From: Fibrobacterota bacterium | Lineage (GTDB): Bacteria; Fibrobacterota; Chitinivibrionia; Chitinivibrionales; FEN-1185 | Direction: 5' to 3' | Assembly (NCBI GenBank): GCA_003165595.1 | Contig: PLWQ01000010.1 | Coordinates: 50,226-114,225, forward strand | Length of the DNA: 64,000 nt | Shown: piece by piece, positions 1-8,572 of the stretch | Position numbering within the stretch: position 1 is the first letter of the stretch | How the letters are laid out: every line of letters starts with the position of its first letter | Notes under the pieces: generated by a model | Told to the model about the DNA's origin: nothing | What the model saw: the letters and a program-made list of their open reading frames with translations, nothing else | The model's database searches: none | Made by a program: the position numbers and the translations under genes

Positions 1-2
1 AT

Positions 3-566
3 TGGGCGGTCTTTATGGACGCCCCTGCGTACCACTTTGCACTTGCCAGAGAATACCTGCAAAAAGGCGACAAATCGAAGGCGGCCGCCGAATTGAAAAG
101 GGGAAATACATTCTTGAATTTTGAAAAGAACCGCATTTCTTTTGCGGAAAAGCAAATCGAGGCGTTATCGAATGGCATATCATCCGGTAAGGAAAAGGAC
201 CTTGCCAAGCTGGATGCCGAGACATCGACGGCGCTCAACATCGTCAACCGCAAGTATGCCATGATTCCGGTTGAAATTGACGCGACTTCCGTTTTTGAGG
301 ATGCGTACAGGTACCATTTCGACATGGCAAAATCAAAACTGCAGGAAAACGACAGGGCCGGATCCGCTTCCGAACTCCGGAGAGTCGCCGCATTCCTGAG
401 GCTTAATGGCGCGTACATGGGCCACGTGGCAAATACCGAAATGGATTCGGCGGAAAATGCTTTAAAGGAAATGGCATCAAAAGTAGAATCCGGTACCGTC
501 AAGGACGTAAAAGAGTTGGAACAAGCGTTTGAAAAGGCGGTCTCGGTTGTTTCCAGGAAGAGATAG
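3..566 (+). CDS. Two-repeat helical protein, 5' end outside window
   Basis: The frame is open from the first bases of the window and stops at 566. An ATG at 15 could start it, but the residues around that ATG (VFMDAPAYHF) already belong to a repeat that recurs 94 residues later (VFEDAYRYHF), so the true start is probably upstream and the gene is partial. Each repeat is a charged Lys/Glu/Ala-rich helical stretch with the pattern YHFxxAxxxLQxxDxxxAxxELRR. No signal peptide or catalytic motif can be seen in the part present. The stop lies 18 nt before the htrA-like gene, so the two are probably co-transcribed. I do not recognise the family; it may be a helical-bundle periplasmic or cytoplasmic protein. 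Confidence 0.7.
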   Translation, partial: WAVFMDAPAYHFALAREYLQKGDKSKAAAELKRGNTFLNFEKNRISFAEKQIEALSNGISSGKEKDLAKLDAETSTALNIVNRKYAMIPVEIDATSVFEDAYRYHFDMAKSKLQENDRAGSASELRRVAAFLRLNGAYMGHVANTEMDSAENALKEMASKVESGTVKDVKELEQAFEKAVSVVSRKR

Positions 567-584
567 TGGAAGGAGGAAAATCCT

Positions 585-2156
585 ATGAAACGCGCCTTTT
601 CCCACAGCAGAAGCGCAAGTTTGTTTGTTGTTTGTCTATTGTCCTCCAGTCTCCTTTGTTCTCCGGGCAATTCCCAAACGCCGGTACCGGCTTCACCGCC
701 GGCGGTGTCCGGTCCGATCGCAAAAGCAATTGGATCGGACAATTTCAAGACCATATTCGCGGATATCGCGGCGAAGATAACGCCGAGCGTAGTGTCCGTA
801 ATTCTTACCAAGATCGACACGGTCGCTTATTCCCAGAATCCGTTCTACAATTTTTTCAACGACAGCTCAATGGACAACCCGTTTCAATTCTTTTTTGGCG
901 CGCCACAGCAGCAGCCCCAAAACAAAAGGGGCCCGGGAGTTGAAAAACGCGAATTCCGGCAGCAGGGGCTCGGCTCGGGAGTTATCGTCTCGGAGGATGG
1001 GTACATCCTTACAAACTACCACGTGGTTTCCGGCGCGAGCGAGATCCGGGTGAAACTGTCCGACGATCGCGCGTATGAGGCAAAAATTGTCGGCACGGAC
1101 TCGCTGTCAGATGTCGCGGTTATCAAGATCAAGGAAAAGGTGCACCATCTGCCCGTGGCCGAGCTTGGCGACGCCTCACAACTGCGGCCCGGAGATTGGG
1201 TGCTCGCAATAGGTAATCCTTTCAGCCTCACCTCCACCGTGACGCTGGGAATCGTGTCGGCTCTCGGACGCGAAGTAGGCAACCCGAACCTGTATCAGAA
1301 CTACATCCAGACCGACGCGGCAATCAATCCGGGCAATTCAGGCGGTGCGCTTGTCAACATTGACGGAAAGGTGATAGGCATCAATGCCATGATCTACACC
1401 CAGACCGGCGGATTCATGGGAATCGGATTCGCCATTCCCATTAACATGGCGCAAAAGGTGATGGACGACATAATCCATAAAGGGAAGGTGACGCGCGGGT
1501 GGATCGGCGTTTCTATTCAGAACATCAACGAGGCGACGCGCGAGGCCCTCAACCTCGGGGAACACAAAGGTGTCTTGGTGAGCGACGTTTACAAGAATCA
1601 GCCTGCTTTCGAGGCGGGAATCAAGCGCGGGGACGTCATCATTTCGATAGGCGGAAAGAATGTTGAGAATTCGAATCAGCTCCGCAACTCCGTGGCCGAC
1701 CTCGCGCCGGGCAAGGGCGTGCCGGTGGTTATCATCCGCAACGGCCGGGAACAGACGATAACACTAACGCCGAGGGAGCGCAATGAGAAGGAAATCGCCG
1801 CGCTCAACCGGGGCGAGGCGGGAAAGAACGAGAGTGCCGCCTCCGTAGTGAAGGAACAGCGCCTTGGATTTTCGGTCGCGAACCTCACCTCGGAACTCAG
1901 GAAGAAATACGGAATCGGCGAAAACATACGCGGTGTGGTGATCGAGACCGTGGACCAATTGCTGGCCGACGCCCGTGCCGGTCTCAAGGAAGGGGACGTC
2001 ATCGAGCAGGTCAAGGTGAAGAACAGCGACTTCCAGACAGTCGTATCGGTAAATGAATTCGACGCGATCGTCAAGAGTGTCAAGAAGGACGACTCGGTGA
2101 TGCTCCTTGTCGCGCGGGGAGAAACCACATTCTTCACTGCGTTCACGCTCAGGTGA
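585..2156 (+). CDS. degP: HtrA/DegP-type periplasmic serine protease
   Basis: This is a 523-residue trypsin-like protease of the HtrA/Deg family, which degrades or chaperones misfolded envelope proteins. An AGGAGG site at 571-576 precedes the ATG. Residues 1-31 form a signal peptide with a hydrophobic core. The catalytic triad is visible: His146 (ILTNYHVV), Asp176 (LSDVAVI) and Ser252 (NPGNSGGAL). A Gln/Pro-rich segment at about 100-125 takes the place of the LA loop. Two PDZ domains follow, at about 305-400 and 425-520, as in DegP/DegQ. The length suits a two-PDZ Deg protease. DegP, DegQ and MucD cannot be separated from sequence alone. The gene shares a transcription unit with the helical protein upstream. 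Confidence 0.95.
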   Translation: MKRAFSHSRSASLFVVCLLSSSLLCSPGNSQTPVPASPPAVSGPIAKAIGSDNFKTIFADIAAKITPSVVSVILTKIDTVAYSQNPFYNFFNDSSMDNPFQFFFGAPQQQPQNKRGPGVEKREFRQQGLGSGVIVSEDGYILTNYHVVSGASEIRVKLSDDRAYEAKIVGTDSLSDVAVIKIKEKVHHLPVAELGDASQLRPGDWVLAIGNPFSLTSTVTLGIVSALGREVGNPNLYQNYIQTDAAINPGNSGGALVNIDGKVIGINAMIYTQTGGFMGIGFAIPINMAQKVMDDIIHKGKVTRGWIGVSIQNINEATREALNLGEHKGVLVSDVYKNQPAFEAGIKRGDVIISIGGKNVENSNQLRNSVADLAPGKGVPVVIIRNGREQTITLTPRERNEKEIAALNRGEAGKNESAASVVKEQRLGFSVANLTSELRKKYGIGENIRGVVIETVDQLLADARAGLKEGDVIEQVKVKNSDFQTVVSVNEFDAIVKSVKKDDSVMLLVARGETTFFTAFTLR

Positions 2157-2438
2157 CGGGATCTTCGGCCTTTGTGCGACCCGTCCGGTGCGGTATCTCC
2201 GCGGGTCGCTGGAGGCCGACGTGGATTAAGAATCTCATCCGGGCTGTTTCCTGCACCTTTGTGGATCGCATGCGAGAATCGGTCAAGAACAGCTCCGATG
2301 TTGAGCCTGCAAAAGGTCCTGACGTGGAACACCCGGGCAGTTGGTGATTGGAACGAATCGAAAAGGAATTTGGAAACGAGTCGAAGGGATTCTTATTAAC
2401 TGGAAAGGAATTCCGGGAAACAATGATTCTTCTGAATC

Positions 2439-2470
2439 TGTGAACAACCACTCGACAGATATGTGAACAA
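2439..2470 (+). promoter_or_regulatory. Direct repeat upstream of sigma-54 promoter, candidate activator site
   Basis: The nonamer TGTGAACAA occurs at 2439-2447 and again at 2462-2470, 23 bp apart (about two helical turns), immediately upstream of the -24/-12 promoter. Two in-phase direct copies are what an enhancer-binding activator site could look like. This is inference from spacing only. The rest of 2157-2438 holds no convincing gene or structure. Confidence 0.3.
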
Positions 2471-2476
2471 ATGCTG

Positions 2477-2492
2477 TGGCACAGGTATTGCA
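2477..2492 (+). promoter_or_regulatory. Sigma-54 (RpoN) -24/-12 promoter
   Basis: TGGCAC (2477-2482), a 5-nt spacer and TTGCA (2488-2492) match the RpoN consensus TGGCAC-N5-TTGCW exactly, including the invariant GG and GC 10 bp apart. It lies in a 519-bp gap, on the correct strand, about 185 bp upstream of the first small ORF of the aquaporin/H+-ATPase block. Transcription would begin near 2503 and leave a 5' leader of about 170 nt. RpoN promoters need an ATP-dependent activator, so the block is probably switched on by a specific signal. Confidence 0.7.
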
Positions 2493-2675
2493 TTCGCTAT
2501 AGTTTAGCGGTCGACTCAATCGTCTTGACCCCACAGGCGGCTTTGCTTCATCGCGCCAGATGCAACCGTGCAGGTCGCCACGAGCGAATATACTGCCGCG
2601 AATGGATTTTGCCATTTAAGATTATGGGGGAGGAATCATGAATTTTCAAAATGGTGCAACAAAAGGACATCTCGT

Positions 2676-2810
2676 ATGAACCATATGATGAACTTTTCAA
2701 ACGGATGGATGGGCGGCTGGATGGGTGGAGGAACGTGGCTTTGGACGACGATAGGCGTACTCGTGGTTGTCCTGCTGATCGTCGTTATTGTCAAACAACT
2801 CAAGAAATAG
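2676..2810 (+). CDS. 44-residue single-pass membrane protein
   Basis: The reading frame extends further upstream, but the ATG at 2676 has an AAAGGA site 6-8 nt away and gives a sensible product. That product has a short Met/Gly/Trp-rich N-terminus (NGWMGGWMGGG), one membrane helix of about 20 Val/Leu/Ile residues and a lysine-rich tail (KQLKK). It is the first gene after the sigma-54 promoter and abuts the aquaporin gene. Small membrane proteins of this kind sometimes act as accessory subunits or regulators of transporters; that role is inference. I do not recognise a family. Confidence 0.55.
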   Translation: MNHMMNFSNGWMGGWMGGGTWLWTTIGVLVVVLLIVVIVKQLKK

Positions 2811-2838
2811 CAAAAGGTTTTCACTTTATGGAAGAGGA

Positions 2839-3645
2839 ATGCGGTGTGAAATCAGTGACGAGACAGACTTCAAATTTATGTCGAATGAGCACATGCTACA
2901 CCGCCAGAGGCCGCCCGATTTCCTCGACTATTCGCTTGAATGGCGTCGTTTGTTTGCCGAGGCTTGGGGCACTTTCTTACTTGTCATGGTGGCGGCCGGC
3001 GCGGGTGTGGTTGCCGCAAAATCCGGTGGCGCGGTAACTTTGGAGATGGCAGTTGTCGCTCCAGGACTCATGGTGATGGCAATTATTTACTTCATGGGAA
3101 CAGTGAGCGGGGCGCATCTGAATCCGGCCGTCACTTTTGCTTTTGCTTTGCGCAGAAATTTCCCCTGGCGGCGCGTGCCTGGGTATATCCTCGCGCAGAT
3201 AGCCGGGGGTATCGCAGCGGCATTTTTTCTCAAAACGTTGTTTGGCACAACCGCTGCTTTGGGTGCAACTTTGCCCGGAAAACAAGTGAACGATTTTACA
3301 GCACTTGCCATCGAAATCGTTTTGACCACGGGGTTGGTAAGCACAATCCTCGGTACCGCATCGGGAGCCCGCAATATCGGCACCAACGGCGCTATTGCCG
3401 TGGGCGGATATATTGCCCTCGCGGGGCTCTGGGCTGCGCCGATCAGTGGAGCATCGATGAATCCGATTCGGTCTTTTGCGCCTGACTTTGTTCGCGGCAA
3501 TTTGAGCATTACATGGATCTATATCGTCGGACCCTTTGTTGGTGCTCTTATCGGGGTTGCTTTCGAATGGGTTCTCAAAGGAAAAGCCACAACCGCAGGT
3601 TCAATGGCGGCCCAGGGCACACTCCGCAAAACTGCAAAGAACTGA
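2839..3645 (+). CDS. MIP-family channel (aquaporin/glycerol facilitator) with NPA/NPI boxes
   Basis: This is a six-helix major intrinsic protein that would conduct water or small neutral solutes across the inner membrane. The first half carries the canonical GAHLNPAV box (NPA at residues 95-97). The second box reads GASMNPIRS (NPI at 208-210) followed by the selectivity-filter Arg211. The start is uncertain: the frame is open back to an ATG at 2788 that overlaps the small gene before it, while the ATG at 2839 has a GGAAGAGGA stretch directly in front and gives a normal length of 268 residues. The stop is 13 nt before the H+-ATPase start, so the genes are almost certainly co-transcribed. Substrate cannot be inferred. 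Confidence 0.9.
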   Translation: MRCEISDETDFKFMSNEHMLHRQRPPDFLDYSLEWRRLFAEAWGTFLLVMVAAGAGVVAAKSGGAVTLEMAVVAPGLMVMAIIYFMGTVSGAHLNPAVTFAFALRRNFPWRRVPGYILAQIAGGIAAAFFLKTLFGTTAALGATLPGKQVNDFTALAIEIVLTTGLVSTILGTASGARNIGTNGAIAVGGYIALAGLWAAPISGASMNPIRSFAPDFVRGNLSITWIYIVGPFVGALIGVAFEWVLKGKATTAGSMAAQGTLRKTAKN

Positions 3646-3658
3646 AAGGCTATCTATT

Positions 3659-6253
3659 ATGAAACCAAAGGTCCCCGAGTCAAATTCGAACACAAAAGAC
3701 GATTTGAAATCCCTGCCCCTTCCCGAAGTGGAAAAAAAACTGGGATCGTCGCCGGAGGGACTCACCCAAGCCGAAGCCCAGAAACGGCTGGCTGAATACG
3801 GGCCAAACGAAATCCAGGAAAAGAAGACCAATCCGCTGCTCAAATTCCTTTCGTACTTTTGGGGACCAATTCCCTGGATGATCGAAGCTGCTGTGATTCT
3901 ATCGGGCGTGGTGAGGCATTGGCCGGATTTTTTCATCATACTTGTCTTGCTGCTAGCCAATGCACTGGTGGGATTCTGGGAAGAACGCGAGGCGGGCAAT
4001 GCGATCGCCGCGCTCAAGTCCAAGCTGGCGGTTAAGGCCCGAGTGAAACGCGACGGGAAGTGGACAACGCCTGCGGCGCGCGAACTGGTTCCGGGCGACG
4101 TTATACGTTTGCGTCTGGGAGACATTGTTCCGGCCGACGCGCGATTGCTCGACGGTGATCCGGTGGAAGTGGACCAGTCCGCCTTGACAGGAGAGTCCTT
4201 ACCCGCAACGCGAAAGCCGGGCGATGCCGTGTTTTCCGGTTCTGTTATACGTCAAGGTGAAGCCGGCGCAATGGTATACGCCACGGGCGCAAAGACATAC
4301 TTCGGAAAAACCGCGCAGTTGGTGCAGGAAGCGCACACCGTCAGCCACTTTCAAAAAGCGGTTTTGAAGATCGGCAATTACCTGATTATTCTCGCTGTGG
4401 CTTTGGTTGCCGTGATTATTACGGTCGCCCTTGTCCGCGGCGATAAGATTCTCACGACTATTCAGTTCGCTTTGGTCCTGACTGTGGCCGCGATACCGGT
4501 TGCAATGCCCACGGTGCTGTCCGTCACCATGGCGGTCGGCGCCCGGCTGCTTGCGAAGAAAAAGGCGATTGTGAGCAAGTTAACCGCCATCGAGGAACTG
4601 GCTGGGGTCGACATACTATGTTCGGACAAGACCGGAACGTTGACGCAGAACAAGTTGACGCTTGGAGACCCATTCGGCGTGAATGGAATTCCTAGCGATC
4701 AAGTCATTCTTAATGCGGCGCTGGCGTCGCGCGCGGAAAACAACGACACCATTGACCTGGCTGTCCTGGGCGGACTCAAGGAAAAAGAAGCGTTAAAATC
4801 CTATAAAGTGGTTCATTTCCAGCCGTTTGACGCGGTGCATAAACGCACCGAAGCAACTGTCAAGGGCTCGGACGGAAAAGAATTCAAGGCGACAAAGGGT
4901 GCGCCCCAGGTGATTCTCGAATTGTCCGCCAATGCCGGCCAGGTGAAGGCGGCGGTGGATAAGGCAGTAACCGAATTTGCCGCCCGGGGTTTTCGATCTC
5001 TTGGTGTAGCTCGGGCGCAGGGAAACGGCCAATGGGAATTTCTTGGCGTGTTGCCCTTGTTCGACCCTCCACGGGACGATGCCAAGGCGACCATCGAAAC
5101 CGCAAGGAACATGGGCGTGAAAGTCAAGATGGTTACCGGTGATGCATTGGCAATTGCACAGGAGACCGCCAAGAAGCTCGGCATGGGCGCAAACATCCTC
5201 GATGCCGCCGGTCTGGGCGATTCGAAAAAGGAAGAGAATGCAGAGACTTCGGAGTCCATTGTCAAGGCCGATGGTTTCGCCCAGGTTTTTCCCGAGCACA
5301 AATTCCACATTGTAGATGTGCTGCAGAAACGAGGTCATATTGTGGGCATGACCGGCGACGGGGTGAATGACGCTCCTGCGCTCAAGAAAGCGGACTGCGG
5401 CATCGCGGTTTCCGGGGCGACGGACGCGGCGCGTGCCGCAGCGGCAATCGTTCTGATGACGCCGGGCTTGTCGGTGATCATCGACGCGATCAAGGAAAGC
5501 AGGAAAATTTTCCAACGCATGAACAGCTACGCGATCTACCGCATTGCCGAGACGCTTCGCGTACTGTTGTTCATGACGGCGGCGATATTGGTCTTCAACT
5601 TCTATCCGCTCACTGCGGTGATGATCGTGATGCTGGCGCTGCTCAACGACGGCGCCATTCTGTCAATCGCATACGACAACGTTCATTACAAGAACCAGCC
5701 GGAGGCCTGGAACATGCGCATGGTGCTGGGGATCGCAGCGGTGCTCGGCGTTATCGGCCCTATCGCCGCGTTCGGTCTGTTTTTCCTCGGCGACCGTGTT
5801 TTCCACCTCGATCATCCGCATCTCCAACCCATGATGTATCTGATGCTGTCGGTGGCCGGACATTTGACTATATTTCTTACGCGAACGCGCGGTCCGTTCT
5901 GGAGCATTCGCCCAGCGCGAATTTTGTGGATGGCCGTGCTCGGCACGCAGGTGCTGGCCACGTTAATCGCGGTCTATGGGTTTCTCATGCCGCCGCTGGG
6001 CTGGGGCTGGGCCGGGTTCGTATGGGGCTATGCGTTGCTGTGGTTTTTCCTGAATGACCGGATCAAGCTGCTTGCGTACCGGATTTTCGATCCGGTCAAG
6101 TCCAAGATCTCGCCAATAACGTCCGATTTGACGCCGCAGATTGCGGCACGGGCCTATGAACTTTACGAACAGGAAGGACGACGCGAAGGAAACGCCGCCG
6201 GGGACTGGGAAAAGGCGGAGAGGGAAATTCGTAAGGACAAGTTGCATAGGTAA
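3659..6253 (+). CDS. PMA-type (P3A) proton-exporting P-type ATPase
   Basis: This 864-residue cation ATPase of the plasma-membrane H+-ATPase subfamily would use ATP to expel protons. Visible motifs are an N-terminal cation-ATPase domain (residues about 20-85), LTGES near 175, the phosphorylation site CSDKTGTLT with Asp323, the hinge MTGDGVNDAPALKKAD near 563, and LNDG in the sixth membrane segment near 663, where plant and fungal H+-pumps keep their essential proton-binding Asp. The ATG at 3659 is chosen because it follows an AAAGG site and the aquaporin stop; the frame is open about 40 codons further but that part overlaps the aquaporin. The long C-terminal autoinhibitory tail of plant pumps is absent; only a charged tail of about 60 residues remains. 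Confidence 0.93.
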   Translation: MKPKVPESNSNTKDDLKSLPLPEVEKKLGSSPEGLTQAEAQKRLAEYGPNEIQEKKTNPLLKFLSYFWGPIPWMIEAAVILSGVVRHWPDFFIILVLLLANALVGFWEEREAGNAIAALKSKLAVKARVKRDGKWTTPAARELVPGDVIRLRLGDIVPADARLLDGDPVEVDQSALTGESLPATRKPGDAVFSGSVIRQGEAGAMVYATGAKTYFGKTAQLVQEAHTVSHFQKAVLKIGNYLIILAVALVAVIITVALVRGDKILTTIQFALVLTVAAIPVAMPTVLSVTMAVGARLLAKKKAIVSKLTAIEELAGVDILCSDKTGTLTQNKLTLGDPFGVNGIPSDQVILNAALASRAENNDTIDLAVLGGLKEKEALKSYKVVHFQPFDAVHKRTEATVKGSDGKEFKATKGAPQVILELSANAGQVKAAVDKAVTEFAARGFRSLGVARAQGNGQWEFLGVLPLFDPPRDDAKATIETARNMGVKVKMVTGDALAIAQETAKKLGMGANILDAAGLGDSKKEENAETSESIVKADGFAQVFPEHKFHIVDVLQKRGHIVGMTGDGVNDAPALKKADCGIAVSGATDAARAAAAIVLMTPGLSVIIDAIKESRKIFQRMNSYAIYRIAETLRVLLFMTAAILVFNFYPLTAVMIVMLALLNDGAILSIAYDNVHYKNQPEAWNMRMVLGIAAVLGVIGPIAAFGLFFLGDRVFHLDHPHLQPMMYLMLSVAGHLTIFLTRTRGPFWSIRPARILWMAVLGTQVLATLIAVYGFLMPPLGWGWAGFVWGYALLWFFLNDRIKLLAYRIFDPVKSKISPITSDLTPQIAARAYELYEQEGRREGNAAGDWEKAEREIRKDKLHR

Positions 6254-6295
6254 AAGCGTGCAACTCGCCCATTCGATGCAACAAAAGGGGAGAGC

Positions 6296-7159
6296 ATGAA
6301 AATCGATTCGAGTGATTTTCGCGTTCGGCCGGGAGAAAAAGTAAGACTTAAGAAATGGCGCACGCGGATCAAGCCTTACTACAAATCCAAGGAACACTAT
6401 CAGGAAATCCTCGTCGAGCACGTGAGGGAAATGAGCGCGCTGCAGAGCATGCTCTATGCATATGGCCGCTATTCGGTTCTGCTTATTTTCCAGGCCATGG
6501 ATGCGGCGGGCAAGGACGGCGTCATTAAGCACGTGCTATCGGGTGTCAATCCACAGGGCTGCGAAGTCTTCAGCTTCAAGCAGCCGAGCGCAGAGGATTT
6601 GAAGCACGATTTTTTGTGGCGCACCACATGCAGGCTTCCCGAGCGCGGCCGCATCGGCGTGTTCAACCGTTCCTACTACGAGGAGGTGCTCATCGTCCGC
6701 GTGCACCCGGAGATTCTCAAGAGCCAGGGGCTTCCCGATGACTTGCTCGACGAGAAGACAATTTGGAAGGAACGGTTTCGATCCATCGTGGACATGGAAG
6801 ATCATCTCCACCGCAACGGCACGCGAATCATCAAGGTGTTTCTTAACTTGTCAAAGGACGAACAGCGACGACGGTTCATCGAACGCATCGATGAGCCGGA
6901 CAAGAATTGGAAGTTTAGCCTGGCGGACATTCAAGAACGGGGTTACTGGAAGGATTACATGAATGCATATGAAGCGTGCCTGCATGCGACGAGCACGCAT
7001 CACGCGCCCTGGTATGTCGTCCCGGCCGATGACAAAGAGAATGCACGGCTGATTGTTTCCCGCATCGTTCTTGACGCGCTCAACGATCTCGAGATGTCGT
7101 ACCCCAAAACCACGTCGAAACGACGGCGGGAATTGGAAACGATCCGCAAACGTGTCTAA
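6296..7159 (+). CDS. ppk2: Polyphosphate kinase 2 family phosphotransferase
   Basis: This 287-residue PPK2 enzyme transfers phosphate between polyphosphate and nucleotides. The P-loop reads AMDAAGKDG (residues 67-75) and the Walker B region [10 protein letters not shown] (121-130), both diagnostic. The charged lid region follows. The overall pattern ([19 protein letters not shown]) is that of the PPK2-related clade; ADP- versus AMP-phosphorylating activity cannot be called. A GGGGAGAGC site precedes the ATG. It lies 42 nt after the H+-ATPase in the same direction, so polyphosphate-driven nucleotide regeneration could sustain the ATP-consuming pump; that link is inference. Confidence 0.92.
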   Translation: MKIDSSDFRVRPGEKVRLKKWRTRIKPYYKSKEHYQEILVEHVREMSALQSMLYAYGRYSVLLIFQAMDAAGKDGVIKHVLSGVNPQGCEVFSFKQPSAEDLKHDFLWRTTCRLPERGRIGVFNRSYYEEVLIVRVHPEILKSQGLPDDLLDEKTIWKERFRSIVDMEDHLHRNGTRIIKVFLNLSKDEQRRRFIERIDEPDKNWKFSLADIQERGYWKDYMNAYEACLHATSTHHAPWYVVPADDKENARLIVSRIVLDALNDLEMSYPKTTSKRRRELETIRKRV

Positions 7160-7200
7160 ATGATTTTAGCATCACACACTCTTCAAAGAAGGGACATTGA

Positions 7201-7842
7201 ATGGGCTTGACGCATTTGCTGTTTCAGAATCCGCTCCTGTTTGCCGCAGTCGCGGTGGCGCTGTTGTATTCCGTCATCGCCCATGAAGTGGCGCACGGAT
7301 GGGTGGCTCACCTGTTCGGAGACGACACGGCGCTGCGCTATGGGCGCCTCACGTTCAACCCGCTGCCGCATCTTGATATCATAGGAACACTGATGCTGTT
7401 CTTTGTGGGCTTCGGCTGGGCAAAACCCGTGCCCGTGAACTACGGGGCCCTGGAAAGGTCACGGTTCGGACTGATTGCCGTTGCCTTGGCCGGTTGCGCA
7501 ACAAACATTTTGATCGCCTTCGCGGCCATGGCTGTCCTGCAATTTTCCGCCATCGCCGCCATGCCGGAGCTTTCAACCATTCTCTCGGTTGTTGCGCGGA
7601 TAAACATCATCCTTGGAGCGTTCAATTTGATCCCGATTCCACCGCTTGACGGATCGAGAGTCTTGATGCGTCTCCTTCCGCCGGCCGGCCAGGAGGCCCT
7701 GGCGCGCATAGAGCCGTATGGATTCTATATTTTGGCTATTTTCCTTTTCACCGGCCTGCTCAATCCTGTAATCATGTTCATGCAGAACGTTATTTATGGC
7801 CTTATCTCACTTATTATCGGCTCGGTAAGGCCAGGCGTTTAA
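7201..7842 (+). CDS. Site-2 protease family (M50) membrane metalloprotease
   Basis: A 213-residue multi-pass protein with the zinc motif HEVAH at residues 28-32 inside the first hydrophobic segment and a second metal-site motif, IPIPPLDGSRV, near residue 140. This is the compact Rip/YwhC-like M50 architecture without PDZ or CBS domains. Such proteases cut membrane segments of regulators or clear membrane fragments. GAAGGGA precedes the ATG with good spacing. It is the last gene of the sigma-54 block, 41 nt after ppk2. It converges on pal; the 100-bp gap has a weak GC hairpin but no clear terminator. Confidence 0.9.
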   Translation: MGLTHLLFQNPLLFAAVAVALLYSVIAHEVAHGWVAHLFGDDTALRYGRLTFNPLPHLDIIGTLMLFFVGFGWAKPVPVNYGALERSRFGLIAVALAGCATNILIAFAAMAVLQFSAIAAMPELSTILSVVARINIILGAFNLIPIPPLDGSRVLMRLLPPAGQEALARIEPYGFYILAIFLFTGLLNPVIMFMQNVIYGLISLIIGSVRPGV

Positions 7843-7943
7843 CGAGTTGTATTGACAGGGCAAGCCCGCGACGGTTTTCCCCGCCGCCCCGGTCCTTTTC
7901 CGGGATTGCACATGTCAACATGGTTTCCGCACACGCCCGCCGT

Positions 7944-8480
7944 CTACTTCGCAAGGGCCTTCCATTCGTCGCGTCTGTTCTTGCCGCGGCAAATGTCGTC
8001 CGACACGGGACAGTTGGGAACGGCCGGCCGTTCTTTGCCGTAGGAAGTAATTTCCAGCCTGTCGCCCTTTATTCCATACGTGACGAGATACTCCTTTGAG
8101 GCACGCGCGCGGCGTTCTCCGAGCCCCATATTGTACTCGTCTGAGCCGATTTCGTCGGCATTGCCTTCAATCAAGATACGAACGTCGGGATTTTGCTGAA
8201 GAAAGGACCCTATTTTGCCAAGTGAAGCGATTGCGACATCAGACAATGAGTAATCGTTGAATTTGAAGTAAATGGGCACAAATATGCCTTTCATTTTGGC
8301 GTTGAGGGCTACCGTTTCGAATGAGTCGCTCAGTGCTTGAACTGAAGGCTCAGGAGCCTTTGAAGCGCTCGCCTGCGGACCTGCATTCGCTTCAACCTTT
8401 ACAACCTTCTTGTTGCAGCCGACCGAGAATACCAGAGCTGCGCACAGCACTGCGCTATAAACGACGATTCTACGAAACAT
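7944..8480 (-). CDS. pal: Peptidoglycan-associated lipoprotein (OmpA family)
   Basis: A 178-residue lipoprotein: hydrophobic signal ending in the lipobox FSVGC, a short linker, then an OmpA-like peptidoglycan-binding domain (about 75-178) with the family signature EGNADEIGSDEYNMGLGERR and the end motif KNRRDEW. It anchors the outer membrane to peptidoglycan. An 11-residue loop bounded by two cysteines (NCPVSDDIC) sits in the place of the short loop of enterobacterial Pal and could form a disulfide. AAGGGAGG lies 4 nt before the ATG. No tolQRAB genes are next to it, which is unusual for pal. Confidence 0.92.
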   Translation of the reverse strand: MFRRIVVYSAVLCAALVFSVGCNKKVVKVEANAGPQASASKAPEPSVQALSDSFETVALNAKMKGIFVPIYFKFNDYSLSDVAIASLGKIGSFLQQNPDVRILIEGNADEIGSDEYNMGLGERRARASKEYLVTYGIKGDRLEITSYGKERPAVPNCPVSDDICRGKNRRDEWKALAK

Positions 8481-8572
8481 TTGGCCTCCCTTGAAATAAG
8501 TGTGTGTGAGTGATTGCGGTTACAATAGCCCGTTAGTAAAACATCTTACTTCCCGCCAATTCCCTTCCGCCC

